A DNA stretch of 49,538 nt from NCBI GenBank assembly GCA_963966275.1, contig CAWZYQ010000007.1, positions 1-49,538 on the forward strand, in the 5' to 3' direction. The translations under genes and the position numbers were made by a program. Position 1 is the first letter of the stretch. Each line of letters starts with the position of its first letter. The DNA comes from UBA10427 sp003500135. GTDB taxonomy: Bacteria > Bacteroidota > Bacteroidia > Cytophagales > Cyclobacteriaceae. The notes under the pieces are model-generated. The model worked only from the letters and a program-made list of their open reading frames with translations. It was not told the DNA's origin and ran no database searches. Below are positions 15,720 through 25,102 of the stretch, in pieces.

Positions 15720-18456
15720 TAGTTTTCTTTTAATCGTATTGGTTGCTTTAACTTTACGTAAAAATCATAATTTTTATTTAAATCTGAAAAAAGGGTTGTC
15801 ATTTTTAAGGATATTCATATCAACTGCATTGTTTGGATCTTTATTTTTCCCTGCAATTGCGCAACAAACTGCCCCTGCCAACCTAAATAATTCAGATACT
15901 GTGGCACAACTATCTCCGGTTGATACCCTCAGCCTGGAATCTGATACTATTTCTTCTGATACAGTTGAGGCAAAACCGTCGGTAGGAGATATAGAAACCA
16001 CAATCCTTTATGATGCCAAAGATTCCATAAAAATGGATGTTGTCAACCAGATTGTCAGGCTTTATGGTGAAGCGGTAATCGTATACGGCCAAATTGAATT
16101 AAGTGCAGCCGAGATTGAAATAAACTACATCACAAAATTAATCAGGGCCAAAGGAAGGACTGACAGCCTAGGGAATGTAGAAGGCAAACCGGTTTTTAAA
16201 GATGGCGGAGACGTATTCTATACCGATGACATGACCTATAATTTTGATACCCGCAAAGCCATAATTAATGGGGTAGTGACCGAGCAACAGGAAGCTAATA
16301 TCAGAGGTGAAAAGGTTTACAAAAACGAAAGGGATGAGCTTTTTATCAACAAAGCGATATATACCACCTGTAATAAACCCGAGCCACACTTTCATATACA
16401 AGCCAATAAGATCAAAATGATCCCCAACAAAAAGGTAATGGTAGGCCCGTTTCATATGCGTGTAAAGGACATGCCCATACCGGTGGGTTTTGCTTTTGGC
16501 ATGTTTCCTATCCCCAAGGAAAAATCATCTGGCGTAGTGGTGCCTACTTACGGCTATGAAAGACGCAGGGGATACTTTTTGCGAAATGGCGGATATTACT
16601 TTGCCATCAATGATTATGTAGATCTCGAAACTACCGTTGACCTTTATTCAAAGGGTAGTTGGGGTCTTAATATGGGGTCGACTTACAAAAAAAGATATGC
16701 TTTTAATGGGAGGTTCAGCCTTAGGTATAATAAACAAGTGGCAGAGGCAGAAGGCGATTCAACTGTTGTCAATGATTTTTGGCTTAACTGGAGCCATTCG
16801 CCACAATCCAAAGGCAATAGTCGCTTTTCAGCGTCTGTTAGTATGGGTAGCAGTTCTTTTAATCAAAATAACCCGGGTTTTGATTTACAAAACACCCTAA
16901 ACCAGGATTTTAATTCGAGTGTTTCTTATTCCACCTCATTTCGTAACACGCCATTCAGTTTGAATATGAGTAGTCGTTTGCAGCAAAATATTCAAACCGG
17001 TGTATACAACGTACTGCTTCCCGATTTTTCATTCAATATGAACCGTCAGACACCTTTTAAAAACATCGGTAATAAAGATTCGTGGTACAGTAAACTCAAC
17101 TTTAGCTGGACCATGACGGGGACCAACCAGGTTTCCAATAATATCAGGTTTGAAAATAATGAGGGGGAGCAGGTAGATTCTGTTTATGATTTTACAGCTG
17201 CTAATTTTAATGTGTTGTGGCAAAATGCACAAAATGGGATACGTCATCGAATACCTATTTCCACCTCAGTTAAGGCGCTTAAATATTTCACCTTATCACC
17301 TTCCTTTAATTATGATGAGATATGGTACTTCAAAAAACTGGATTACAGGTATGACGAACAGAGGGATGAAATTTTAACCGATACCCTCAATACATTCAGC
17401 AGGGTTTTTTCATACAGCGCTTCCGCCTCGCTCAATACCCGGTTGTACGGAACCGTATATTTTAAAAAGGGCAATATCAACGCCATCAGGCATGTAATGA
17501 CCCCCTCAGTTAGCTTGAGCTATCGCCCCGATTTCTCCGCAGAACAATTCGGTTATTACCAGGAGGTTCAATCCGATTCGTTGGGCAATACCCAGCTTCT
17601 ATCGAGGTATGCAGGCTTTGCATATGGCGCGCCCGGAAGAGGTGAGAGCGCAAGTGCCAATTTCTCTCTCAGCAACAATATCGAAATGAAAGTCAAGGCC
17701 AAGGATGATTCCACTCAGGAATTCAGGAAAATCAAAATATTCGACAACCTTTCATTATCAACGGGGTACAATTTTTTGGCCGACTCTTTTAAACTTTCAA
17801 GTTTCAATTTCAATGGGCGCACACGATTGTTCAAGGATAAGGTTGACCTGAACTTTGGGGGTACTATTGATCCCTATATTTATGAACTACAGTCCGCTGA
17901 TGGGGAACGCCTCCGACAAACACAACGCGACATTCTGGCCTGGAATGCCGGACAGGGGCTCGGGCAACTGTCACGGTTTAATTTTGCCCTGAGTATGAAC
18001 CTCAATCCCGAAGCAAGGGACAAAAAGAACCAAATACGCGATGAATTGGATGATGCAGATTTAAGCCCGGAGGAACAGTTAATGCTGGAATATATTGAAA
18101 ATAACCCAGATTTGTATGTAGACTTCAAAGTTCCCTGGAATTTGCGTGTTAATTATAATTTTAATTATTCGAGAAGGGGTTTCGATGACGCACAAATCAC
18201 TCAATCAATTCAATTCCGGGGTGATGTCAGCCTGACGGAAAAGTGGAAAATGAATTTTAGTTCTGGGTTTGATTTTGTAAAAGGCGAGTTCACCCAAACC
18301 TCAATGGGCCTTTCGCGAGATCTTCATTGCTGGCAAATGGCATTTAACTGGGTGCCATTCGGGCGCTACGAATCATACAACCTCACGATAAACGCAAAAT
18401 CATCAATTTTACAGGATCTCAAGGTCAATCGTCAACGAAGTTGGTGGGATAATTAA
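15697..18456 (+). CDS. LptD/OstA-like outer-membrane LPS assembly protein
   Basis: Large outer-membrane protein related to LptD, which places lipopolysaccharide in the outer leaflet. After a hydrophobic export signal ending near FFPAIAQQ comes an OstA_N-like beta region (VNQIVRLYGEAVIVYGQIELSAAEIEINY), followed by more than 600 residues rich in alternating aromatic strands typical of a barrel, ending LQDLKVNRQRSWWDN. The start is uncertain: the reading frame stays open far upstream inside the amidase gene. The first sensible ATG pair (15697/15700) overlaps the amidase GTG start by 23 bases and gives 919 residues; TTG starts at later codons would place the signal peptide more normally. It is not followed by LptE. 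It is distant from proteobacterial LptD, hence no symbol. Confidence 0.88.
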   Translation: MMLTKFFTSFLLIVLVALTLRKNHNFYLNLKKGLSFLRIFISTALFGSLFFPAIAQQTAPANLNNSDTVAQLSPVDTLSLESDTISSDTVEAKPSVGDIETTILYDAKDSIKMDVVNQIVRLYGEAVIVYGQIELSAAEIEINYITKLIRAKGRTDSLGNVEGKPVFKDGGDVFYTDDMTYNFDTRKAIINGVVTEQQEANIRGEKVYKNERDELFINKAIYTTCNKPEPHFHIQANKIKMIPNKKVMVGPFHMRVKDMPIPVGFAFGMFPIPKEKSSGVVVPTYGYERRRGYFLRNGGYYFAINDYVDLETTVDLYSKGSWGLNMGSTYKKRYAFNGRFSLRYNKQVAEAEGDSTVVNDFWLNWSHSPQSKGNSRFSASVSMGSSSFNQNNPGFDLQNTLNQDFNSSVSYSTSFRNTPFSLNMSSRLQQNIQTGVYNVLLPDFSFNMNRQTPFKNIGNKDSWYSKLNFSWTMTGTNQVSNNIRFENNEGEQVDSVYDFTAANFNVLWQNAQNGIRHRIPISTSVKALKYFTLSPSFNYDEIWYFKKLDYRYDEQRDEILTDTLNTFSRVFSYSASASLNTRLYGTVYFKKGNINAIRHVMTPSVSLSYRPDFSAEQFGYYQEVQSDSLGNTQLLSRYAGFAYGAPGRGESASANFSLSNNIEMKVKAKDDSTQEFRKIKIFDNLSLSTGYNFLADSFKLSSFNFNGRTRLFKDKVDLNFGGTIDPYIYELQSADGERLRQTQRDILAWNAGQGLGQLSRFNFALSMNLNPEARDKKNQIRDELDDADLSPEEQLMLEYIENNPDLYVDFKVPWNLRVNYNFNYSRRGFDDAQITQSIQFRGDVSLTEKWKMNFSSGFDFVKGEFTQTSMGLSRDLHCWQMAFNWVPFGRYESYNLTINAKSSILQDLKVNRQRSWWDN

Positions 18457-18564
18457 CCTTTGAAAACATAGACTCATCGAAAAAACATTTATATTTCGCC
18501 GAAAATTTCATTATTTCGTGTTAAAACTATATTTTAAGTAAATTTATAAGTAAAAGGTAGTACC

Positions 18565-19662
18565 GTGAAAATCAGGATTTTTGTTTTAAGTCTGTTGACT
18601 TTGCTTTTTGTACTTAATATGGAAGTCGATGCACAAAGTCATAAAATGAAAAAAGGCTATTTAAAAAAGAAAAACAAATTTGTATCGAAATATAAAGGAG
18701 GATCTATTCACTTCACCAAAAATAAGCGCTATTTGTCATTCGGCGTAAATGTCAATGCCCTCAACTACTTTGGGGATTTGGCGCCTAATCCGGGTATTGG
18801 CAGTACCGACATATCATTTACGCGTCCTGGATTTGGTATTATGGCTTCTTATCGCTACACCCCGGCGCTTTCTATCGTGGCCGGGCTCAACTGGGGCCGA
18901 TTACGTGGCGATGATTTTGAATCGGCAGATCCATACGATGAAAGCGGTAGTTATCGATATGTAAGAAACCTTAGCTTTAGAAATGACATTTATGAATTCA
19001 TGGCCGGCGTGCAGTATGACTTCATACCCAATCACGGTACATTTTTAAACAGGTTGAAAATTGTGCCCTATGCCTTTGCAGGAGTATCACTGATATACCA
19101 CAACCCAAAAGCCCAGGTTCCTGATGTAAATGTTTTCACTGGAGAAACAATGCCTAACGCAGGTGAGTGGGTAGCCCTGAAACCTCTGGGCACCGAAGGA
19201 CAATACAGCGATGCGTATGACGTTAAGCCCTATAGTTTGATCCAGCCGGCGATTCCACTTGGAATTGGTGGCAGATTTGCAGTAAACCAACGATTGGACC
19301 TGAGCTTGGAAATCGGGTACCGTATTCTGTTTACAGATTACATCGATGATGTCGGGGGATTATATGTTGATTTAGGGGCTTTGGATAGCGATTTGGCAAG
19401 AGTTATGTCTGACAGATCAAGAGAGGAAGTTGCTGTTAATTCAGGAATTAGAAGGGATGAAAATGCAATAAGTGAGGCTACTTTAGCGCCTTATGATTAT
19501 GTTTCGAAGTATAATGGTGAGACATATAGAGTATACCCTGGATATGGGGATGAACATCCGGATAATCTACGAGGAGATCAGTCAAATGATCAACTTTTCG
19601 TTACTACCATACGCATCAGTTATATTCTGACAGGTAGTTTTCAGCGAGCCAAATTCAGGTAA
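18565..19662 (+). CDS. DUF6089-type outer-membrane beta-barrel protein (possibly PorG-related)
   Basis: A 365-residue exported protein with a GTG start and a signal peptide (KIRIFVLSLLTLLFVLNMEVDAQ). A short lysine-rich stretch (25-50) precedes a small beta barrel: ALNYFGDLAPNPG, FTRPGFGIMASYRYTPALSIVAG, RNDIYEFMAGVQYDF and YAFAGVSLIY are amphipathic strands. This pattern fits the DUF6089 family, which, to my recollection, includes the type IX secretion protein PorG; that link is tentative. The next gene encodes an SPOR-like/OmpA protein with the same orientation 28 bases later, consistent with a barrel plus peptidoglycan-binding pair. Confidence 0.75.
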   Translation: MKIRIFVLSLLTLLFVLNMEVDAQSHKMKKGYLKKKNKFVSKYKGGSIHFTKNKRYLSFGVNVNALNYFGDLAPNPGIGSTDISFTRPGFGIMASYRYTPALSIVAGLNWGRLRGDDFESADPYDESGSYRYVRNLSFRNDIYEFMAGVQYDFIPNHGTFLNRLKIVPYAFAGVSLIYHNPKAQVPDVNVFTGETMPNAGEWVALKPLGTEGQYSDAYDVKPYSLIQPAIPLGIGGRFAVNQRLDLSLEIGYRILFTDYIDDVGGLYVDLGALDSDLARVMSDRSREEVAVNSGIRRDENAISEATLAPYDYVSKYNGETYRVYPGYGDEHPDNLRGDQSNDQLFVTTIRISYILTGSFQRAKFR

Positions 19663-19690
19663 GCGCATTTTTTAACCAACTACCTTAACT

Positions 19691-20848
19691 ATGAAACTTT
19701 ACAGCTATTTACTTCTTTTGTCACTGTACATAATACCACTCTATACCAGTGCCCAGTCTGGGTTCAGAGAGTTGAAAGAAGGGTATTATTTAGTAGCGGG
19801 AGTTTTTCAAGTTCCTAAAAATGCAAGAGGCTTCAGTGATATAATCCGGGATCAGGGCCATCTCAATAAAATTGGGTACAACCGAGTAAATGAGCTGAAT
19901 TATGTTTATCTCGCTTTTAGTCTGAATTTTGATGACCTTTTGGGGCAATACAGAAGTTACAGGTCGCTGGACGGTTTTGAAGATGCATGGATACTAAGGT
20001 ATTTTCCCGAAGGTGGAGTAAAAATACAAAATATGGCGCTTCAGGAAGAAAAAGCTGAAGATGCAGCTATAAATATTGCTATTGAGGAGGAACCCGATCG
20101 CGAAGAAACTGCGATATCAGAAAAAGAGCAAGACTTAAAAGAGTATCCCTTCATTTTTGGTACGGTACATGCTACCACCATGAAAGAAGTTCCGGGCAAT
20201 GTGATCTTCCTTGATGGTGAAAGGAACAAAGTGGTAACTACACTTCCTGCCAATGAGTTGGTAATGGTGCCCGACCCAAATAATGGAACTAATAAAGCGA
20301 TATTCCTATGTGAGATTTTTGGTTATAAGAGGCAAAAAATCCAAATGACGCTTGGTGGGCCATACGATGATAGCGCTGATCAGGTGACAGTAAAGGGTGA
20401 TACGGTTTATGTTCGTTTCCTATTATCACGTTATAGTAAAGGTGACGTTGCGATTATGTACAATGTTTACTTTTTTACCGATGCCGTTGTAATGGAGCAG
20501 GAGAGCAAGATTGAGTTGAATAGTTTGCTGAATATGATGCAGGAAAACGAAAATTACGAGATAAAAATTCACGGACATACCAATGGGAATGCTGCAGGGA
20601 AAATCATCGATTTAAGAAGTGAAAATGACTTTTTTGGAATTGGAAGTGACAATCCGGAGGGTTATGGATCTGCCAAAAAGCTAAGTCGTAGGAGAGCGGA
20701 AACAGTTAAAATGTGGCTGGTGGACAGTGGTATAGATGAAAAGAGAATTGATACCAAGGGCTGGGGAGGCAAGAAAATGCTCTACGATGAGCACGATGTA
20801 TCTGCGAAAAGGAATGTAAGAGTTGAAATAGAAGTATTAAAAGAATAA
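19691..20848 (+). CDS. SPOR-like and OmpA-domain envelope protein
   Basis: Exported protein of 385 residues. A signal peptide (about 1-21, ending TSAQ) precedes an SPOR-like module at about 27-115 (GYYLVAGVFQVPKNARGF at its start, GFEDAWILRYF at its end). An acidic linker (120-150) leads to a carboxypeptidase-regulatory-like beta domain (150-250, IFGTVHATTMKEVPGNV). The C-terminus is an OmpA domain (about 262-385) with IHGHTNG and LSRRRAETVKMWLVDSGI, the usual peptidoglycan-binding pattern. It therefore has two potential wall-binding modules. It is co-directional with the DUF6089 barrel and followed by a strong bidirectional terminator. Members of this architecture are seen in Bacteroidota gliding/secretion clusters, but its exact role is unknown. 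Confidence 0.8.
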   Translation: MKLYSYLLLLSLYIIPLYTSAQSGFRELKEGYYLVAGVFQVPKNARGFSDIIRDQGHLNKIGYNRVNELNYVYLAFSLNFDDLLGQYRSYRSLDGFEDAWILRYFPEGGVKIQNMALQEEKAEDAAINIAIEEEPDREETAISEKEQDLKEYPFIFGTVHATTMKEVPGNVIFLDGERNKVVTTLPANELVMVPDPNNGTNKAIFLCEIFGYKRQKIQMTLGGPYDDSADQVTVKGDTVYVRFLLSRYSKGDVAIMYNVYFFTDAVVMEQESKIELNSLLNMMQENENYEIKIHGHTNGNAAGKIIDLRSENDFFGIGSDNPEGYGSAKKLSRRRAETVKMWLVDSGIDEKRIDTKGWGGKKMLYDEHDVSAKRNVRVEIEVLKE

Positions 20849-20850
20849 AA

Positions 20851-20880
20851 AAAGGAGCAAAATGGCTCCTTTTCTATTTT
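20851..20880. terminator. Bidirectional rho-independent terminator
   Basis: The arms AAAGGAGC (20851-20858) and GCTCCTTT (20865-20872) form a perfect 8-base-pair stem with a six-base loop. A-rich sequence lies to the left and T-rich sequence to the right, so it can end transcription of both the OmpA gene and the convergent lysS gene, whose stop codon it touches. Confidence 0.85.
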
Positions 20881-22613
20881 TATTGCCCTAACCAGGTCGA
20901 AACCTCTTCAGGTGTGGGGTTTTTCACATCCTTTAGTTTCATTTTTTTACGCATGCCACAAATATCATTAAAAAGTTTATTGGGGTTTGCGCTCTTCAGA
21001 TCTTCTATAGTGAGAAAACCTATTTTTTGAATTATCGGTACAAGCTCCTCACGAATCCCCAACTCCATATAATCTGCATCAGTAGCCATTACCGTTTTCT
21101 TCTCCGGGCGCATCTGAGGGAAGAAGATAACCTCCTGTATAGATGCTGAGTTGGTCATGATCATTGCAAGTCGGTCAATTCCAATTCCCAAACCGGCTGT
21201 TGGTGGCATACCATATTCCAAAGAGCGCAGGAAATCTTCATCAAGCACCATTGCTTCCTCATCGCCCATATCACGCAAGGCGAGTTGATCTTCAAATCTT
21301 TTTCGCTGATCTATTGGATCATTGAGTTCTGAGAATGCGTTACAAATCTCTTTACCATTACAAATCGCCTCAAATCGCTCAACCAGACCTTCTTTACTCC
21401 TATGTTTTTTAGCCAGGGGAGACATTTCTATTGGGTAATCTGTTATGAAAGTTGGCTGGATAAGGTGTGGCTCACACTTTTCACCGAAAATTTCATCGAT
21501 TAGCTTACCTTTTCCCATCGTTTCATCAATGGGCACTTCCAGCTTTCTTGCTGTGTCTTTCAGCGCCCCTTCATCCATTTCAGAAATATCAACTCCCGTA
21601 AAGTGCTCAATTGCCTCGAACATTGTGAAGCGTTTCCATGGTCGTTGAAAATCTATCTCATGTTCTCCAACTTTTACTTTGGTGTCGCCATGCAATGCGA
21701 TAGCCACTTTCTCAATCATTTCTTCCACCAGTTCCATCATCCAGTTGTAGTCTTTATAGGCCACATAGAGCTCGACTTGTGTGAATTCCGGGTTGTGGAA
21801 CCGCGACATGCCTTCATTTCTGAAGTCTTTCGCAAACTCAAATACACCATCAAAACCGCCCACTATTAACCTTTTCAAATACAATTCGTTGGCAATCCGC
21901 AGGTAAAGCTGCATATCCAGTGTGTTGTGGTGTGTTTTAAAAGGGCGTGCCGATGCACCACCATATAGTGGCTGCAATACGGGGGTTTCCACTTCCAGGT
22001 AGCCTTTGTCATTCAGAAATGATCGCATTTCATTGACCATTTGCGAGCGCTGAACAAATGTTTTTCTTACTTCAGGGTTTACAATAAGATCTACATAACG
22101 TTGGCGGTAGCGCAATTCAGGATCCTGGAACGCATCATGTTGTGTCACATTGCCCGATTGATCTTTGGTTTCTTTAACAATCGGTAATGGACGTAAAGAC
22201 TTGGTGAGTACCGAAAATCCTGTTACATAAATGGATAATTCACCAGTTTGTGTGGTGAACACATATCCCTTCACACCGATAATATCGCCAATATCCAGAA
22301 GCTTTTTAAATACGGTATTGTATTTAGATTTGTCTTCGTCAGGGCAGATATCATCCCTTCTGAAATAAAGCTGCATACGCCCGGTTGAGTCCTGGATCTC
22401 GGCAAATGAAGCGCTACCCATTACCCGACGGCTCATAATCCTTCCGGCGATAGAGATGTTTTTATAGTCGGTTTTTCGTTTTTCGTAGTTCTCTTTTATA
22501 TCCCTTACGGTTACATTTACGTCAAAAGGTTCCGACGGATATGGATTGATCCCGAGTTTTTCCAGTTCAGTCTTTTCTTCCCTTCTGCGAAGTTCTTGTT
22601 CACTTAAAAGCAT
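20880..22613 (-). CDS. lysS: Lysyl-tRNA synthetase, class II
   Basis: Charges tRNA-Lys with lysine in the cytosol. The 577-residue protein has an N-terminal OB-fold anticodon domain (about 50-165, with ISIAGRIMSRRVMGSASFAEI) and a class II catalytic core with motif 2 (FRNEGMSRFHNPEFTQVE, about 262-280) and motif 3 (PTAGLGIGIDRLAM, about 475-490). After the core there is a C-terminal tail of about 65 residues (ELGIREELVPIIQKIGFLTIEDLK), not present in E. coli LysS and, as I recall, common in Bacteroidota. Nothing suggests damage. A good consensus promoter lies just upstream at 22636-22665. Confidence 0.97.
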   Translation of the reverse strand: MLLSEQELRRREEKTELEKLGINPYPSEPFDVNVTVRDIKENYEKRKTDYKNISIAGRIMSRRVMGSASFAEIQDSTGRMQLYFRRDDICPDEDKSKYNTVFKKLLDIGDIIGVKGYVFTTQTGELSIYVTGFSVLTKSLRPLPIVKETKDQSGNVTQHDAFQDPELRYRQRYVDLIVNPEVRKTFVQRSQMVNEMRSFLNDKGYLEVETPVLQPLYGGASARPFKTHHNTLDMQLYLRIANELYLKRLIVGGFDGVFEFAKDFRNEGMSRFHNPEFTQVELYVAYKDYNWMMELVEEMIEKVAIALHGDTKVKVGEHEIDFQRPWKRFTMFEAIEHFTGVDISEMDEGALKDTARKLEVPIDETMGKGKLIDEIFGEKCEPHLIQPTFITDYPIEMSPLAKKHRSKEGLVERFEAICNGKEICNAFSELNDPIDQRKRFEDQLALRDMGDEEAMVLDEDFLRSLEYGMPPTAGLGIGIDRLAMIMTNSASIQEVIFFPQMRPEKKTVMATDADYMELGIREELVPIIQKIGFLTIEDLKSANPNKLFNDICGMRKKMKLKDVKNPTPEEVSTWLGQ

Positions 22614-22635
22614 TCCACTCTGTTTTTTTGAGCTG

Positions 22636-22665
22636 CAAAAATAGGTATTAAACCGGTATTTTCAA
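22636..22665 (-). promoter_or_regulatory. Bacteroidota-type promoter of lysS
   Basis: Read on the minus strand, a TTG (plus-strand CAA at 22663-22665) is followed after exactly 19 bases by TATTTTTG (plus-strand 22636-22643). This matches the -33/-7 consensus of the Bacteroidota housekeeping sigma factor. The leader would be only about 15 bases. Confidence 0.6.
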
Positions 22666-22759
22666 TTACTGACGGCATTAAAGAAAATGCATTCGGTATA
22701 TACCTATCAAGAATGTACTTGTAAATGTTTGTGAAAGTTGGATTGTGTGTGCATTTGAA

Positions 22760-23944
22760 CTACTTCCTGTTTTCCTTTTTTCGCCTCGATAGTTCCTTTT
22801 TCACAAACTGAAGTTCTCGGCTGCTTTGCCCTGCTATACTTGTATTCTCTTCGGCCCGCCTGAACAGGTATGGCATAACGGTTTTTATTGGGCCATAAGG
22901 CACATATTTCACAACATTGTAACCAGCCTTGGCCAGGTTGAAAGAAATATTGTCGCTCATGCCAAATAACTGGGCAAAATATACACGTTCGTCATCGGGC
23001 CTTATATCATTTTCAGACATCAGTTTTGTAAGGTATAAATTGCTGTTTTCATTATGTGAGCCATTGCATACCGATATTATATCTATGTTTTCGACGCATA
23101 GTTTCAAAGCATGGTCATATTGTTGGTCTGTAGCGTCCTTATTGGGCATTATTGGATCTTCATAGCCTTTTTCCGCTGCCCTTTCCCTTTCTTTTTCCAT
23201 ATACGCACCTCTAACAAGTTTGGCGCCCACTTTGTAGCCTTTATCCCTGCCCTTTTCTATTGCCTTTTGCAAATTGCCCAGCATATTTTTTCGATACATC
23301 TGGTATGTGTTGTGTACAATCACCTTTTCTTTATTGAATTCTGCCATCATTTCATATACCAGATCATCAATCGGATTCTGAATCCATGTTTCTTCACTAT
23401 CTATAAACAGCCTTACATTTTTATCAAAAGCTTTTTTACCTACTTCAAAAAAGCGGCGTTTCGCGTTTTCATACCTTTGCTTTTCTTCATTATTTAGCGC
23501 TTCCCCAACATGTAGTTTTGCCAGGACATCAAATGCCGCCAGGCCTGTAGGTTTGAAAACACTAAATGGAATATTGGGGTTTCCGGCGGCTTTTTCGATA
23601 GTACGAATAACTTCCCGGGCCGTTTGGTCAAAAACACTTTCACTTTTTTCACCTTCGGCCGCATAGTCTAAAATCGCTCTTACGTTATATTTGGCAAGTG
23701 TATTGATGGTTTTTTCGCAATCCTGTATTGATTCACCACCACAGAATTGACTGAAGACAGTTTTTTTGATAATTCCTTTAATTGGTACTTTTAATTTAAA
23801 GGCGAATTTCACCATATTTGTACCCAATTTTACCAGAAGATTATTATTGATAGATGCAAAAAGCAAAAAACTTTTTTTCAAGTCCTCATCACTTTTATAG
23901 GAAAAGGCTACTGCTGTATCAGAAAATGCTATTTCTCGGTTCAT
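22760..23944 (-). CDS. Proline dehydrogenase
   Basis: FAD enzyme that oxidises proline to pyrroline-5-carboxylate and passes electrons to quinone. The 394-residue protein is the stand-alone form, not fused to P5C dehydrogenase as in PutA. Landmarks are FSVFKPTGLAA (about 133-145), VIVHNTYQMY, KVGAKLVRGAYMEKERERAAE (about 242-262), the catalytic barrel strand with arginine, and the C-terminal VVKYVPYGPIKTVMPYLFRRAEEN motif with the substrate-binding Arg pair. The following gene is lysS, 146 bases away. It is divergent from the DAHP synthase gene, with a 66-base gap between the two start codons. Confidence 0.94.
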   Translation of the reverse strand: MNREIAFSDTAVAFSYKSDEDLKKSFLLFASINNNLLVKLGTNMVKFAFKLKVPIKGIIKKTVFSQFCGGESIQDCEKTINTLAKYNVRAILDYAAEGEKSESVFDQTAREVIRTIEKAAGNPNIPFSVFKPTGLAAFDVLAKLHVGEALNNEEKQRYENAKRRFFEVGKKAFDKNVRLFIDSEETWIQNPIDDLVYEMMAEFNKEKVIVHNTYQMYRKNMLGNLQKAIEKGRDKGYKVGAKLVRGAYMEKERERAAEKGYEDPIMPNKDATDQQYDHALKLCVENIDIISVCNGSHNENSNLYLTKLMSENDIRPDDERVYFAQLFGMSDNISFNLAKAGYNVVKYVPYGPIKTVMPYLFRRAEENTSIAGQSSRELQFVKKELSRRKKENRK

Positions 23945-24010
23945 TTTAACGAATAATTTACTCCTGTACCTTATTTTTTTCTAAATAAACACAAATTTGC
24001 CAAGATAGAA

Positions 24011-25102
24011 ATGAAGATTGAAACTTTAGATAGTTGGGGCTTTGGTAGCAGAAGGCCAATGATGATTGCAGGTCCTTGCAGCGCTGAGACAGAAGAGCAG
24101 CTCATGGATACCTGCAAACAGATAAAGGAAGTAGGGATCAACATCGCCCGTGCGGGTATTTGGAAACCTCGTACCCGGCCTAATAATTTTGAAGGTGTAG
24201 GCCATGAAGCTTTGAAATGGGTGCAAAATGTTAAAAAGGTGACCGGTTTGTATTTCAGTATTGAAGTAGGTAATCCTCAACATGTGGAGGCAGCCCTAAA
24301 GCACGATATTGACATGTTGTGGATTGGCGCGAGAAGTACGGTAAATCCATTTACAGTGCAGGAAATTGCCGAAGCGCTTCGTGGTGTAGACATTCCCGTT
24401 CTGGTTAAAAACCCGATCAACCCTGACCTGGCGCTATGGATGGGCGCAATGGAAAGATTATGGCACGTTGGTATTACCAAAATTGGTGCGATACATCGGG
24501 GGTTTTCTTCGTTTCAAAAAACAAGTTATCGCAATTTGCCAATGTGGCGAATTCCGATTGATCTTAAAAATCAAATGCCGGATGTGCCCCTTATCTGCGA
24601 CCCAAGCCATATCAGCGGTTCCAGGGATCATATTTTTGATGTTTCACAGCGGGCCATTGACCTCGATTACGACGGATTAATGATTGAAACCCATCGTGAC
24701 CCCGACAATGCCTGGAGCGATTCAGCACAACAAGTCACCCCTACTTCACTTGGGAACATTTTGCGGAACCTGAAATACCGGAAACCTACTTCTGAAGATA
24801 AGGAGTTCATAACCCACCTGGAAGAATTAAGGCACCAGATCGATCATGTGGACAAGGAGCTATACGAAATCATTGCCCAAAGAATGGACATAGTGGAAGA
24901 AATAGGTCAGTATAAAAAGCGCAATAATGTTACGGTTTTTCAAAAGAACAGATGGAAAGAAATATCTGATTCGCGCAGGCAATGGGCGGAAAAGCTAAAT
25001 TTGAATCCGGATTTTATGGCCGAGCTTTTTAAAGTGATTCACGACGCTTCCATAAAAAGACAGGAAGCCATACTGAATAACCCTTTGGACAAAAGTGAAT
25101 AA
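24011..25102 (+). CDS. Bifunctional DAHP synthase / chorismate mutase (type II)
   Basis: Joins phosphoenolpyruvate and erythrose-4-phosphate into DAHP, the entry to the shikimate pathway, and also rearranges chorismate to prephenate. The N-terminal domain (about 1-255) is of the DAHP/KDO8P synthase family: MIAGPCSAET, RAGIWKPRTRPNNFEG, GAIHRGFSSF and LICDPSHISGSRDHI carry the metal and phosphate ligands. The C-terminal AroQ-type chorismate mutase domain (about 268-355) begins LEELRHQIDHVDKELYEIIAQRM. In related fusion enzymes the mutase domain makes the synthase sensitive to prephenate. Its stop overlaps the GTG start of aroB by 8 bases, so translation is probably coupled. Confidence 0.95.
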   Translation: MKIETLDSWGFGSRRPMMIAGPCSAETEEQLMDTCKQIKEVGINIARAGIWKPRTRPNNFEGVGHEALKWVQNVKKVTGLYFSIEVGNPQHVEAALKHDIDMLWIGARSTVNPFTVQEIAEALRGVDIPVLVKNPINPDLALWMGAMERLWHVGITKIGAIHRGFSSFQKTSYRNLPMWRIPIDLKNQMPDVPLICDPSHISGSRDHIFDVSQRAIDLDYDGLMIETHRDPDNAWSDSAQQVTPTSLGNILRNLKYRKPTSEDKEFITHLEELRHQIDHVDKELYEIIAQRMDIVEEIGQYKKRNNVTVFQKNRWKEISDSRRQWAEKLNLNPDFMAELFKVIHDASIKRQEAILNNPLDKSE

